64,000 nucleotides of DNA from Pelagirhabdus alkalitolerans (GCF_900096905.1 NZ_FMYI01000002.1:372001-436000), one strand, 5' to 3'. Positions 1 to 8,090 are shown, counted from the stretch's first letter. Translations and numbers: made by a program. The notes: generated by a model from the sequence alone, not told the origin.

Positions 1-947
1 CCGTATAATTGATCTTTGTGCGTTGGTTCGCCGTAGTAAAAGGCTGTTGAAAGATTTCGTTGGGCTGCCTTCCAAATCTCATCAACCCATTCTGAATTGA
101 GCTCAAATCCTTCTGGGTCTTCGAAGTAGGCATCAATAATTTTACGATATACATTAACGACAGTCGCAACATAATGAATACTTTTCATTCTTCCTTCAAT
201 TTTTAAAGAATCGACACCTGCTTCAATTAAGTCAGGTAAGTGTTCGACCATACTCAAATCTTGTGAGCTCATCGTGTATTTTTCATCATTCTCATCCGAT
301 ATGTCAACAGTACCATCTGTGCCATCTTCAAATAAGTCATATTTCCAACGACAAGACTGGGCACATCCACCTCGGTTTGCATCTCGAGATGTCATATGAT
401 TGGAAAGAACACAACGCCCTGAGTAGGAGATACACATCGCACCGTGAATAAAGGCTTCGATTTCAATATCAACGTTTTCTTTAATCTCTTTTATTTCTTC
501 AACCGAAACTTCACGTGCCAACACAACACGTGGCAAGCCTTCATTTTTCCAAAATTCAGCTGTTTTCCAGTTCGTCACAGAAGCTTGTGTACTAATATGC
601 ACTTCCAAGTCCGGTGCAGCTTCACGACAAGCATCAATCAAGGCTGGGTCTGCTGCGATCACAGCTGAAATGCCCACTTCATATAACTTCTTAAAATACT
701 CATGTGCTCCGTCCAAATTTTCATTATGTGCTATGATATTCGTCGCAACATACACTTTTGCACCGTATTGGTTGGCAAATTCAACACCTTCAGCCATTTC
801 ATCAAACGTAAAGTTACCCGCCTTTGAACGGAGACCGAATTGACGTCCACCAATATAGACAGCATCTGCACCGTAGTGTATCGCAAACTTTAATTTTTCA
901 AGATTACCTGCTGGTGCTAGTAGTTCTGGTTTTTGTTTTGTTGTCAT
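1..947 (-). CDS. trhP2: Peptidase U32 family tRNA hydroxylation protein TrhP2 (YrrO-like), partial
   Basis: Reading back from the ATG at 947 gives an open frame that runs off the left edge, so only the first 315 residues are present. The start (MTTKQKPELLAPAGN) is typical of the family. The full U32 signature is visible around residue 165 (EAFIHGAMCISYSGRCVLS), followed by a CAQSCRW cysteine motif. TrhP proteins are the oxygen-independent route to 5-hydroxyuridine at tRNA position 34, with prephenate as the hydroxyl source in the known systems. The gene lies 18 nt downstream of trhP1 with a GGAG ribosome site, so the two form one operon, as yrrN-yrrO in B. subtilis. What is seen is the family; the tRNA role is transferred from characterised homologues. 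Confidence 0.93.
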   Translation of the reverse strand, partial: MTTKQKPELLAPAGNLEKLKFAIHYGADAVYIGGRQFGLRSKAGNFTFDEMAEGVEFANQYGAKVYVATNIIAHNENLDGAHEYFKKLYEVGISAVIAADPALIDACREAAPDLEVHISTQASVTNWKTAEFWKNEGLPRVVLAREVSVEEIKEIKENVDIEIEAFIHGAMCISYSGRCVLSNHMTSRDANRGGCAQSCRWKYDLFEDGTDGTVDISDENDEKYTMSSQDLSMVEHLPDLIEAGVDSLKIEGRMKSIHYVATVVNVYRKIIDAYFEDPEGFELNSEWVDEIWKAAQRNLSTAFYYGEPTHKDQLY

Positions 948-965
948 CTCACCCGTACTCCTTAA

Positions 966-1889
966 TTAATAAATCTGTTCTTTAAAATAAAATCCTGTAT
1001 TTAACCTACGATCGTTTGGTTGAATTTGATAGATGCGTTGTTTCCAGCCACTCTTCTTCTGTTGATATGCTTCAGGGTCAGCTAAGTACGTATCGATCGC
1101 TTCACGATAGATGGCTACAATTGCTTCATTATAGTCTGTTTCTTTTAAAATTCCCTCTATTTTTAAACCATCAATTTCGGCGTCTAAAATAATGTCCAAA
1201 TGATCGATCATCATAAGATCCTCATTACTCATAATGTGCGTCCCATTTTTGTCTTCAAAAATAGGATAATGGGTGTCTTCTTTCCGATCTTCTTTAATAA
1301 AACGCTTTTGATCAGGATCATAATATTGACCCACATGGTCATAATAGTTCTGTACAAGACGGCGTTTAGATTGAAAGATGTTCGTCATACCATGAATTTG
1401 AATGTCAATTGGAAAATCGACCTGTTCTTTTATCTCCCTAACAGCGTCTAGCGACAACTCATTCGACAGTGTTGCACGCGATAAGCCACGCTTATGCCAA
1501 AACTTAAGTGTTTGGTAATTGGTTGCAAGTGTCGATGGATGCCAGTTAATGCTTAGTGAAGATCCGATATCTTTTATGACTTGATAAATCGCTTGATCAC
1601 CTGCCACAATTCCATCGACATTGATGGACTCGAGTTGCTTTAAATAACTTGGCAATGCTTTTAAATGCTCATTATGATAGATCGCATTCACCATCACATA
1701 AATCTTTTTATTTTGTGCCTGTAAATGCTCAGTCGCTTGTTTAATTTCATCAATTGTCAAATCACCACTTGCTCGATTCGCAAAATCTTGATGACCGACA
1801 TATATACTATCCGCACCTGCATCAGACAAACGAAACAGTTCATCTAAATCTTTTGCGGTGGCTTGTAATTCTGGTTTATATTGATTCAT
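966..1889 (-). CDS. trhP1: Peptidase U32 family tRNA hydroxylation protein TrhP1 (YrrN-like)
   Basis: A 307-residue protein with the U32 TIM-barrel start (ELQATAKDLDELFRLSDAGA). It keeps the IHGM core at about residue 165 but lacks the cysteines of the U32 signature (IDIQIHGMTNIFQSKRR), as YrrN-type partners do. An AGAGGTG ribosome site precedes the ATG at 1889. It is the upstream partner of trhP2 and probably works with it in 5-hydroxyuridine formation on tRNA. The gene is divergent from acyP, and a CRP/FNR-like box sits in the shared upstream region. The absence of cysteines suggests the metal or substrate chemistry belongs to TrhP2; that last point is inference. Confidence 0.9.
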   Translation of the reverse strand: MNQYKPELQATAKDLDELFRLSDAGADSIYVGHQDFANRASGDLTIDEIKQATEHLQAQNKKIYVMVNAIYHNEHLKALPSYLKQLESINVDGIVAGDQAIYQVIKDIGSSLSINWHPSTLATNYQTLKFWHKRGLSRATLSNELSLDAVREIKEQVDFPIDIQIHGMTNIFQSKRRLVQNYYDHVGQYYDPDQKRFIKEDRKEDTHYPIFEDKNGTHIMSNEDLMMIDHLDIILDAEIDGLKIEGILKETDYNEAIVAIYREAIDTYLADPEAYQQKKSGWKQRIYQIQPNDRRLNTGFYFKEQIY

Positions 1890-1922
1890 ATTTGATTCAC
1901 CTCTAAAGACAGTCTAAGACAT

Positions 1923-1964
1923 ATTATGAAGCATCGAATGAATTTATCAGTGATAAATATCACA
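1923..1964 (-). promoter_or_regulatory. Putative trhP promoter with CRP/FNR-like box
   Basis: A CATAAT -10 lies at 1928-1923 on the minus strand, and no good -35 accompanies it. Instead the sequence AGTGATAAATATCACA occupies 1949-1964, a 9 of 10 match to TGTGA-N6-TCACA, the FNR consensus in Bacillus. Its centre is about 40.5 nt upstream of the predicted start of transcription, the position of a class II activator site. A second overlapping palindrome (TTTATCA-G-TGATAAA, 1943-1957) shares half of it. Read by eye; no regulator gene is present in the window. Confidence 0.4.
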
Positions 1965-2003
1965 CTTTTTGATACTTTTTCGTATATTTTTATATTTTTC
2001 GTT

Positions 2004-2032
2004 TTGACGTGAACTTTTGTGTTGTGTTTTAT
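2004..2032 (+). promoter_or_regulatory. Putative sigma-A promoter of acyP
   Basis: TTGACG at 2004-2009, a 17-nt spacer and TTTTAT at 2027-2032. The -35 is strong and the -10 weak (4 of 6). It fits a start about 50 nt before the acyP ATG. Confidence 0.4.
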
Positions 2033-2091
2033 TTTAAAAATTTGAGGGTAAATGAATTTATATCATGCTATTTGTTAAGAGGGGGATCGTT

Positions 2092-2373
2092 ATGTCAGAA
2101 TTGAGTGCACATTTACTTGTCTCAGGCCGTGTTCAAGGGGTTGGATTTCGCTTTACAACTCAGCAAAAAGCAAATGAAATCGGTGTTGTTGGTTGGGTGA
2201 AGAACAATCCAGACGGTCGAGTTGAAATTGAAGTTGAAGGCGATGTTGAATCTGTTTATACCTTTATTGATGCGATAAAAGCAGGGCCTAGTCCAAGTGC
2301 TAAAGTTGAAGATGTTGATATTGACGTGTCTGAGGAGATAACAGGATATCGATCATTTAAAATAACAAATTAA
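2092..2373 (+). CDS. acyP: Acylphosphatase
   Basis: A 93-residue single-domain protein that hydrolyses the carboxyl-phosphate bond of acyl phosphates in the cytoplasm. The acylphosphatase signature SGRVQGVGFRF is at residues 11-21, with the substrate-binding arginine in GFR, and the catalytic asparagine is in NNPDGRVE. The length matches the family (about 90 residues). The ATG at 2092 is chosen over one at 2065 because AGAGGGGG lies just before it. The gene stands alone on the plus strand between trhP1 and a bidirectional terminator. Confidence 0.92.
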   Translation: MSELSAHLLVSGRVQGVGFRFTTQQKANEIGVVGWVKNNPDGRVEIEVEGDVESVYTFIDAIKAGPSPSAKVEDVDIDVSEEITGYRSFKITN

Positions 2374-2390
2374 TAACCGACCTAAAAACG

Positions 2391-2422
2391 AAAGTCGTGT
2401 GGAAAGGAATCCACACGACTTT
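2391..2422. terminator. Bidirectional terminator between acyP and ferredoxin
   Basis: A perfect 12-bp stem (AAAGTCGTGTGG with CCACACGACTTT) with an 8-nt loop lies between two convergent genes. The minus-strand tail is CGTTTTT, which makes it a better terminator for the ferredoxin transcript than for acyP. Confidence 0.8.
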
Positions 2423-2432
2423 TATCATCAAA

Positions 2433-2672
2433 TTAACTATCTTCAAAGAAACGACGGTTAAGCGAAATGTATTCATGTTCATCTTCTGGAACTTCATCTT
2501 CCATGAAGATCGCTTCAACCGGACATACCGCTTCACAAGCTCCACAGTCAATGCAAATATCCGGATCGATATAAAACATATCGTCCCCTTCTTCTATACA
2601 ATCAACTGGGCATACTTCAACGCATTCTCCAGCCTTTTCCCCAATACATGGTGATGTAATAACAAATGCCAT
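2433..2672 (-). CDS. 7Fe-type ferredoxin ([3Fe-4S][4Fe-4S])
   Basis: A 79-residue acidic electron carrier. Seven cysteines are arranged C9-x7-C17-x3-C21-P-x2-C25 and C40-x2-C43-x2-C46-x3-C50-P, the pattern of Bacillus seven-iron ferredoxins. The C-terminal VPEDEHEYISLNRRFFE is also typical. It is distinct from the single-cluster ferredoxin at 60431-60661. It lies 30 nt downstream of a histidine phosphatase gene and has an AAGGAGG ribosome site, so it may be cotranscribed or have its own promoter. Its partners cannot be read from the sequence. Confidence 0.92.
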   Translation of the reverse strand: MAFVITSPCIGEKAGECVEVCPVDCIEEGDDMFYIDPDICIDCGACEAVCPVEAIFMEDEVPEDEHEYISLNRRFFEDS

Positions 2673-2702
2673 GATGATTACCTCCTTATAATTATGTGTA
2701 TC

Positions 2703-3248
2703 TTACCAAATATGTTCAAGTTGTATCTGTTCATCCTCATGTTCAATAATAAATACATCAGGATTTTTAAGTAATCGCCATTGTTTAAAGCCATAATCAG
2801 CTTCAAAGTGATTAAGTAATAGCATAAGTAAATTGCCATGTGTCACGATCGCAATTGTTTCATGTGACGGGTCATTGATCGCTTCATTGATGACGGCTAA
2901 TCCTCTTCCGAGTGCCTCATTAGAGGATTCACCACCAGGTAGTCGATAGTCTAAATCTTCAAATGATGCTTCGACAACATCTAACCAATCATCTACAGGT
3001 TGATCACTTAAAATACGCTCATTTAGACGAGCATCTGTTTCGATCGATTGTTCGTTTAATAATGCATAGGGTTTAATGGTTTCAACCGCTCGCATACTAG
3101 GACTTGAGATAATACGATCTATAGTTAAATCGTGTTTTTTAAAAAACTCAGATAAACGGCGTGCTTGGTTAACCCCATTATTTGTTAAAGGGGAATCAGT
3201 ATGTTGCCCATCTGATTGACAGTGCCGAACCAAAACTAGCTTTTTCAT
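2703..3248 (-). CDS. Histidine phosphatase family protein (phosphoglycerate mutase-like)
   Basis: A 181-residue protein with the catalytic motif LVRHCQSDG at residues 5-13, where the usual RHG is RHC, and the second histidine in VTHGNLL near residue 140. The phosphate-binding arginine is in SSPSMRAVET. These place it in branch 1 of the histidine phosphatases, as a small phosphatase rather than glycolytic mutase. The start at 3248 follows AGGTGGGAG at good spacing; a longer GTG start at 3266 lies inside that ribosome site. The substrate is unknown. Confidence 0.85.
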   Translation of the reverse strand: MKKLVLVRHCQSDGQHTDSPLTNNGVNQARRLSEFFKKHDLTIDRIISSPSMRAVETIKPYALLNEQSIETDARLNERILSDQPVDDWLDVVEASFEDLDYRLPGGESSNEALGRGLAVINEAINDPSHETIAIVTHGNLLMLLLNHFEADYGFKQWRLLKNPDVFIIEHEDEQIQLEHIW

Positions 3249-3296
3249 TATTAGATCATCTCCCACCTACGGATTATATGTGCGATCTATTGCTAT

Positions 3297-3500
3297 TTAC
3301 TTTTCGACGAAATAATCTTTTTTATAGCCACCGATGCGGTTAGAGTTATCGATGATGAAATAAAATTCATCGGTTTCATTTTTAACAGGATATGACTTTC
3401 CTGGTGTTAACATCGTGTCGACGATAAACTTCTTCGCATCAGCATGTACACATTTGATTGTCTTAATGGTCTCTTTTTCTTCCCAAAATGTGTGAAGCAA
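3297..3500 (-). CDS. Small conserved Bacillaceae protein (possibly DUF6501)
   Basis: A 67-residue protein starting with TTG, preceded by AAAGGGAGG at 10 nt. The sequence (IKCVHADAKKF, LTPGKSYPVKNETDEFYFI, GGYKKDYFVEK) reads as a compact beta-rich SH3-like domain and resembles a small family I recall as DUF6501. There is no signal peptide or membrane segment. It is cotranscribable with the histidine phosphatase. Function unknown. Confidence 0.6.
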   Translation of the reverse strand: MLHTFWEEKETIKTIKCVHADAKKFIVDTMLTPGKSYPVKNETDEFYFIIDNSNRIGGYKKDYFVEK

Positions 3501-3575
3501 GGTACAGATGCCTCCCTTTTATGTTTGAATTCTCTTACATTTTAGCACGATTTCGATAAAAAGATAACCTTAATG

Positions 3576-3618
3576 TAAAAAATATTAAAGCAATTTGAGA
3601 AAATCAAATTGCTTTAAT
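3576..3618 (-). terminator. Terminator of msrAB
   Basis: A perfect 15-bp stem (3584-3598 with 3604-3618), 5-nt loop, and an ATTTTTTA tail on the minus strand. The promoter-proximal arm includes the msrAB stop codon. Confidence 0.85.
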
Positions 3619-4579
3619 TAAATAACGTTTCAAATTGGGCATAACCTTCCTCTTTTAAGTCTTCTTTAGGAATAAAACGAAGCGCTGCTGAATTGATGCA
3701 GTAACGCATGCCGCCTTCTTCTTTTGGTCCGTCATCAAACACATGACCTAAATGAGCATCTGCAGCTTGACTACGCACCTCAATTCTTCGCATACCTAGA
3801 CTTGTATCTAATAACTCGTCTAACTCATTACGATTTATCGGCTTTGTGAAACTTGGCCAACCACACCCAGCATCATATTGATCGGTCGAAGAAAATAGTG
3901 GTTCGCCTGTAATGATATCAACATAGATACCTTCCTTTTCGTTATCGTGATAAGCATTTTTAAAAGGAGGTTCTGTTCCATTTTCCATTGTGACGTGATA
4001 TTGCATAGGCGTTAATTTTGCTTTCAATTGTTCTTTTGTATAAGAAGGTTTCCAGTAATCGTTAATAAATTGTTCACGGCCTGAGCCTTTCTTATATAAC
4101 CGATAATGAAATGGATTCTTCTTATAGTAATCTTGATGAGCCGTTTCTGCTTCATAAAATGGTTTAGCGGGTAAGATCTCTGTCACAATAGGTTGTTTAA
4201 AAGGACCATTAACTTCTAATTGATTCTTAGATTCTTCAGCCAATTGCCTTTGTTCATCATCATGAAAAAAGATCGCTGTCTTATATGAAGAACCTCGATC
4301 GTTAAATTGACCGCCTGAGTCTGTCGGGTCAATTTGTTGCCAAAATAGATTGAGTAATCGTTCATATGAAAAAACAGATGGATCATAGGTTATTTGAACG
4401 GCTTCATAGTGACCTGTTTCGTTAGAACATACTTCTTCATAGGTTGGATGTTCTGTATGACCACCTGTGTAACCAGAAATAACAGAATGAATACCGGGCT
4501 GTTGGTCAAATGGTTCAACCATGCACCAGAAACATCCACCTGCAAATGTTGCTTTTTTATACTGTGTATTGTTCATCAT
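3614..4579 (-). CDS. msrAB: Fused peptide methionine sulfoxide reductase MsrA/MsrB
   Basis: A 321-residue cytoplasmic repair enzyme that reduces both stereoisomers of methionine sulfoxide. The MsrA domain (about 1-165) has the catalytic GGCFWCMVEP motif near residue 15. The MsrB domain (about 180-315) has GCGWPSF and the catalytic RYCINSAALRF. The zinc-binding CxxC pairs of many MsrB proteins are absent, which places this domain in the zinc-free class. Two adjacent ATG codons follow GAGGAGGGG, so the start may be 3 nt further in. It is a single gene ended by a strong hairpin. Confidence 0.95.
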   Translation of the reverse strand: MMNNTQYKKATFAGGCFWCMVEPFDQQPGIHSVISGYTGGHTEHPTYEEVCSNETGHYEAVQITYDPSVFSYERLLNLFWQQIDPTDSGGQFNDRGSSYKTAIFFHDDEQRQLAEESKNQLEVNGPFKQPIVTEILPAKPFYEAETAHQDYYKKNPFHYRLYKKGSGREQFINDYWKPSYTKEQLKAKLTPMQYHVTMENGTEPPFKNAYHDNEKEGIYVDIITGEPLFSSTDQYDAGCGWPSFTKPINRNELDELLDTSLGMRRIEVRSQAADAHLGHVFDDGPKEEGGMRYCINSAALRFIPKEDLKEEGYAQFETLFN

Positions 4580-4623
4580 AACCCCTCCTCATCTGTCTAT
4601 TTTACGATGAAGTGAATAAGCAA

Positions 4624-5031
4624 TCAAACATATAGCTTAGGTGCTGAGTGACCACTACCTACTTGAGTATCGATCGTTTCAATTTTGTATAGGTTATCTT
4701 CTGACGCTAGCGTTGTCTGTTCCGGTCGTTTTAAGGTTGGTTCGTTCGATTGTTTTTGAAATTGCTTTAATAATGCCAGCATATTCGGTATATTTTTGAT
4801 CACAGGGCCGTACTGTTGAACAAGTGGTGTGATCGTCTGAGATAATTTAGCTAATTGTTGTAGTTGTTGCATCGTGTGATTAAGATCTTTCCCTTTTAAA
4901 TTGAATTTATCCAGAATCTGAGTAAGCGGTGGTGTCGGTTTATTAGGGATATAATACTGCTGTGATGGCGGATAGTAATAGGATTGGTACGGTGAATACG
5001 GGTAGTAAGTCTGGGGCGTGAAGTGCCTCAT
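4624..5031 (-). CDS. Tyr/Pro/Gln-rich protein, VrrA/YqfQ-like
   Basis: A 135-residue protein. Residues 1-35 are a low-complexity Tyr/Pro/Gln tract (YYPYSPYQSYYYPPSQQYY), and residues 60-95 contain LVQQYGPVIKNIPNMLALLK, which resembles the conserved segment of VrrA/YqfQ proteins, a family associated with spores. YppG is an alternative name from similar genome position. No signal peptide or membrane helix is seen. AGGAGGGA precedes the ATG. A tyrosine-rich end in a spore former suggests a coat or forespore-surface protein; that is inference. Confidence 0.5.
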   Translation of the reverse strand: MRHFTPQTYYPYSPYQSYYYPPSQQYYIPNKPTPPLTQILDKFNLKGKDLNHTMQQLQQLAKLSQTITPLVQQYGPVIKNIPNMLALLKQFQKQSNEPTLKRPEQTTLASEDNLYKIETIDTQVGSGHSAPKLYV

Positions 5032-5112
5032 AAAAATCCCTCCTCTTTTGAATTATCGATATCATACATTACGCAATAGCCCATAGAGGTGTGCATCGTT
5101 TAATTAAAGTAC

Positions 5113-5151
5113 TAAAAAAAGACTCTTCCCAAAAATAAAATGAGAAGAGCC
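5113..5151 (-). terminator. Terminator of the DUF2584 gene
   Basis: An 8-bp stem (GACTCTTC with GAAGAGCC, one wobble) and a 7-T tail on the minus strand, directly downstream of the gene ending at 5167. Confidence 0.7.
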
Positions 5152-5166
5152 TTCTGAATTAAAGTG

Positions 5167-5415
5167 TTAGTTTACACTATATAGTGATGTCAGTTCATAT
5201 GTGCAAATCGTCGTATCGTCTTTCCAAGTGAGTTCAATGATTTCACCAAATCCGATTTGATCTGACTCTTTGTGTCTACGAATTTCAATTTCATCATGAA
5301 TAGGATACAAGCGATAGCCAGGGAGTGTTAATGTAAACTGATTTTCTTGATCTTCAACGCGGTGTTCTTTTCCTTCTGTTACGAGTGTCCATTCTAAGGT
5401 CAATGGCATTGTCAT
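5167..5415 (-). CDS. Conserved hypothetical protein, DUF2584-like
   Basis: An 82-residue protein with GYRLYPIHDEIEIRRHK in the middle and TYELTSLYSVN at the end, the two segments I associate with the DUF2584 family of Bacillaceae. It is predicted to be beta-rich and cytoplasmic. AAAGGAG precedes the ATG at 5415. It lies between yozE-dfrA-thyA and a terminator. Function unknown. Confidence 0.6.
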   Translation of the reverse strand: MTMPLTLEWTLVTEGKEHRVEDQENQFTLTLPGYRLYPIHDEIEIRRHKESDQIGFGEIIELTWKDDTTICTYELTSLYSVN

Positions 5416-5472
5416 AGAGTATTCTCCTTTTAAATCATCGTTTTATTCAAATTATTTGAGAAAAAATTATAA

Positions 5473-5691
5473 TCAGATTATGGATTGTTGATACTCCTCC
5501 CATAAATCATCAAAGGTCTGAATCGCCTCATTAAATGGTACATTCCATTCTAAGTAACGACTAATCTCATCATAGTCGGTGGAATGTTTTGGAAAGTCGT
5601 GATCATGATACATCCATTCAGCTAAACGTTTTTCTTTTGTATCTTGTTTGATACCGCGATAACGCATCATGAATTGATGAAAAGATTGCAT
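5473..5691 (-). CDS. YozE family (UPF0346) protein
   Basis: A 72-residue protein close to YozE: SFHQFMMRYRG at the start, DHDFPKHSTDYDEISRYLE in the middle and ATFDDLWEEY-like TFDDLWEEY at the end. The fold in this family is a small SAM-like helical bundle with no known biochemical role. It starts 15 nt after dfrA in the direction of transcription and has AAAGGAG before its ATG, so thyA-dfrA-yozE is probably one operon. Confidence 0.85.
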   Translation of the reverse strand: MQSFHQFMMRYRGIKQDTKEKRLAEWMYHDHDFPKHSTDYDEISRYLEWNVPFNEAIQTFDDLWEEYQQSII

Positions 5692-5705
5692 ATTCGTAAA
5701 CTCCT

Positions 5706-6191
5706 TTAGACTCGGTCATACTGGATAAAATAATAGTCATGTGGGTTTTCATCGTTTTTAAGCCCTTTTTCCTTTAATGTGATCTCATATTTTGACAAGT
5801 CGTATTCAGGGAAATAGGTATCACCCTCAAATTCTTCATCAATATACGTGATATAAAGACGATCCGCAAATGGTAAAAAGCGTTCATATATTTCACCGCC
5901 ACCTATAATGAATACCTCTTCATCAAGTGAACGAATCTCATCAAGAACACTGTCAATATCATGAAAGATTTGACAGCCCTCTACTTCATAATCGTCTCTA
6001 GTCGTTAAGATTAAGTGTTTTCGATTGGGTAGTGGTTGACCAAATGATTCAAATGTTTTTCGACCCATCACAATTGTTTTATTTAATGTCATCGCTTTAA
6101 AGTAACCTAGATCATTCGGAATATTCCAAGGCATCCAATTATCTTTTCCAATTAAACGATTTTTATCATGAGCAGCAATCATTGAGATCAT
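5706..6191 (-). CDS. dfrA: Dihydrofolate reductase
   Basis: A 161-residue enzyme reducing dihydrofolate to tetrahydrofolate with NADPH. IGKDNWMPWNIPNDLGYFK contains the substrate-binding Trp/Pro region and the catalytic aspartate. The cofactor motifs MGRKTFES and FIIGGGEIYERFLP follow. AAGGAGG precedes the ATG. It lies 17 nt downstream of thyA, whose reaction produces the dihydrofolate it recycles. This is a chromosomal housekeeping type; nothing marks it as an acquired trimethoprim-resistance gene. Confidence 0.96.
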   Translation of the reverse strand: MISMIAAHDKNRLIGKDNWMPWNIPNDLGYFKAMTLNKTIVMGRKTFESFGQPLPNRKHLILTTRDDYEVEGCQIFHDIDSVLDEIRSLDEEVFIIGGGEIYERFLPFADRLYITYIDEEFEGDTYFPEYDLSKYEITLKEKGLKNDENPHDYYFIQYDRV

Positions 6192-6208
6192 TGTAAATCC
6201 TCCTTGTT

Positions 6209-7168
6209 TTATACAGCTATTGGTGCTTTAATTCCTGGATGAGATTGATAATTAACGAGCTCAACATCATCAATTGATAGATCAAATACAGAATGAAATG
6301 TATCATTTATTTTAATGGATGGTAGTGGATAGGGTTTACGTGATAATTGTAATTGAACTTGATCAACATGATTATTATAAATGTGCACATCCCCTAATGT
6401 ATGAACAAATTCGCCTACTTCAAGACCGCATTCATGTGCGATTAAATGGGTTAATAATGCATAACTTGCAATATTAAAAGGCACACCTAAAAATAAATCG
6501 GCACTACGTTGATACAATTGGCACGACAACTTATTGTCTGCAACATAAAATTGGAACATAGCGTGACACGGTGGTAACGCCATATTTGATGGAACATCTT
6601 CAGGATTCCAAGCGGTTACAATATGACGACGTGAATTCGGGTTATGCTTAATCGATTCCACAACATTTTTTAATTGGTCAATCGTCTCGCCTCTTGATGT
6701 CTCCCAATTTCGCCATTGCTTGCCATAAACAGATCCTAAATCACCATATTTCTCTGCAAATGCATCATCTTCTAAAATACGCGTTTTAAAGTATTCCATT
6801 TCTTCTTTATAACGTGCATCAAAATCATCATCCTCAAGCCGACGTCTGCCAAAGTCTGTCATATCAGACCCTGTATATTCTGAGCTTTTCACCCATTTTT
6901 CAAAGGCCCACTCATTCCAAATATTATTGCCGTGTTTGAGTAAGAATTGAATATTAGTATCGCCTCGAATAAACCAAATCAATTCAGATGCAATTAATTT
7001 GAAATTTACTTTTTTAGTCGTCAGAAGCGGAAATCCGTCTTGTAGATTAAATCGCATCTGCGCACCAAATAAGGAATGCGTTCCAGTGCCTGTACGATCC
7101 CCTTTTTGATGACCGTCTGATAGTACTTGCTTGCATAATTCTAAATACGCGAATTCATTTGTTTGCAT
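6209..7168 (-). CDS. thyA: Thymidylate synthase
   Basis: A 319-residue enzyme converting dUMP to dTMP with methylene-tetrahydrofolate. The phosphate-binding RRHIVTAWNP and the catalytic cysteine in LPPCHAMFQFYV are present, followed by QLYQRSADLFLGVPFN. It is the long ThyA form: relative to the 264-residue E. coli enzyme it has an extra segment at about residues 85-135. The ATG at 7168 follows GTGGAGGT; a GTG 15 nt upstream lies within that site. It is the first gene of thyA-dfrA-yozE. Confidence 0.96.
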   Translation of the reverse strand: MQTNEFAYLELCKQVLSDGHQKGDRTGTGTHSLFGAQMRFNLQDGFPLLTTKKVNFKLIASELIWFIRGDTNIQFLLKHGNNIWNEWAFEKWVKSSEYTGSDMTDFGRRRLEDDDFDARYKEEMEYFKTRILEDDAFAEKYGDLGSVYGKQWRNWETSRGETIDQLKNVVESIKHNPNSRRHIVTAWNPEDVPSNMALPPCHAMFQFYVADNKLSCQLYQRSADLFLGVPFNIASYALLTHLIAHECGLEVGEFVHTLGDVHIYNNHVDQVQLQLSRKPYPLPSIKINDTFHSVFDLSIDDVELVNYQSHPGIKAPIAV

Positions 7169-7256
7169 GAATGGTACCTCCACTAAAAATCTATTTCTTC
7201 GTTTAATATTACATAATTAAATGCTTAAATTCAATTACAATCTAAACGTACTGATG

Positions 7257-7865
7257 TTAAATATCATGGTCGACCTCTGCTATTTCAGAATGGAATTGAT
7301 CATAAAAAGCTTTTAAAAATTCCGTTCTTTCTGTTGCTGTTTGAATAGCTAAATGTGTATGCATTTGATCCTTTAATTTAAATAACTTATCATCAAAATG
7401 ATCGATCGTTGCTTTTTGATCATGGTCATACATCGGTTGATTAACAGTTGAACCGTATGTAAAAGCTCTTGCAATGCCAATCGCCCCAATCGCATCAAGT
7501 CGGTCAGCATCCTGAACAATTTGGGCTAGTTTAGATTCCGTTTGCTTTTGTTTGCGAAATGAAACAGTCTCAATTGCATTTATGATGTGTTGGATGACTG
7601 AAGAAGATAGTCCAGCCGCCTGTAATGTCTCAGAAAGAAGCTGACGCTGTTGTTCAATATTATTGAACAGTTTATCATCTAAACAATCGTGCACCCATCC
7701 TGTGATTTCAGCTAATTGTGCGTCTTCTTTTTCATCAATCGCGATTTTTCTTGCCCAATAAGCAACGCGTTGCATGTGCAATGCGTCATGACCTGAAGCG
7801 TCATGATCAAACTGTTCAAAAACAAACGCTTTTATTTTGTCTACATCAATGATTTCATCCGTCAT
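7257..7865 (-). CDS. HD domain phosphohydrolase (YpgQ-like)
   Basis: A 202-residue metal-dependent phosphohydrolase. The HD-domain ligands are visible in order: H of HDALHMQRV, the HD pair in GWVHDCLDDK, and the distal D of VQDADRLDAIGAIG. The B. subtilis homologue YpgQ is a nucleotide diphosphohydrolase, so a nucleotide clean-up role is likely. The ATG at 7865 follows AAAGGTGGGG; the open frame extends 11 codons further but without a ribosome site. It is divergent from csp and next to thyA. Confidence 0.85.
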   Translation of the reverse strand: MTDEIIDVDKIKAFVFEQFDHDASGHDALHMQRVAYWARKIAIDEKEDAQLAEITGWVHDCLDDKLFNNIEQQRQLLSETLQAAGLSSSVIQHIINAIETVSFRKQKQTESKLAQIVQDADRLDAIGAIGIARAFTYGSTVNQPMYDHDQKATIDHFDDKLFKLKDQMHTHLAIQTATERTEFLKAFYDQFHSEIAEVDHDI

Positions 7866-7904
7866 ATGTACCCCACCTTTAGCTATATTTTTTGTCAATG
7901 ATTC

Positions 7905-7933
7905 TTGACGTCAATCTCAAAATGCGCTATAGT
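7905..7933 (+). promoter_or_regulatory. Sigma-A promoter of the csp transcript
   Basis: TTGACG (7905-7910), exactly 17 nt, then TATAGT (7928-7933). Transcription should start near 7940, which gives a 150-nt leader before the csp ATG. The -35 lies in a TTGACGTCAA palindrome. Confidence 0.75.
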
Positions 7934-7954
7934 CGTAAATAAGCAAAGAAGATA

Positions 7955-8034
7955 GTAGGATCGATATGCAATAGCCTTAATTGAAGTTGTGCAGGAGAGA
8001 TCCTACACGTTTCGATTGGGCTATTTTTTATTTT
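7955..8034 (+). ncRNA. Structured csp leader: terminator-like hairpin with competing upstream arm
   Basis: A 15-pair stem joins 7970-7985 and 8011-8025 (one bulge, two G-U), capped by an apical stem 7989-7996 with 8001-8008 around a GAGA loop, and followed by TTTTTTATTTT. This is the shape of an intrinsic terminator 60 nt before the csp start codon. The upstream arm GTAGGATC (7955-7962) is fully complementary to GATCCTAC (7999-8006), which overlaps the apical stem, so the two pairings are either exclusive or form a pseudoknot. It may be a cold-responsive attenuator, or a separate 90-nt RNA. Confidence 0.6.
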
Positions 8035-8090
8035 CTATCTGATTTGTAAATTGATCACGTCAGATCGTGAATACTAGGAGGATTATTTAC

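Noticed and set aside
5706..6191. Acquired trimethoprim-resistance dfr gene
   Set aside because: Lies in a thyA-dfrA-yozE housekeeping operon with no mobile element and normal composition.
7940..8034. 6S RNA as an identity for the csp leader
   Set aside because: Only about 90 nt, without the long rod and central bubble of 6S RNA.
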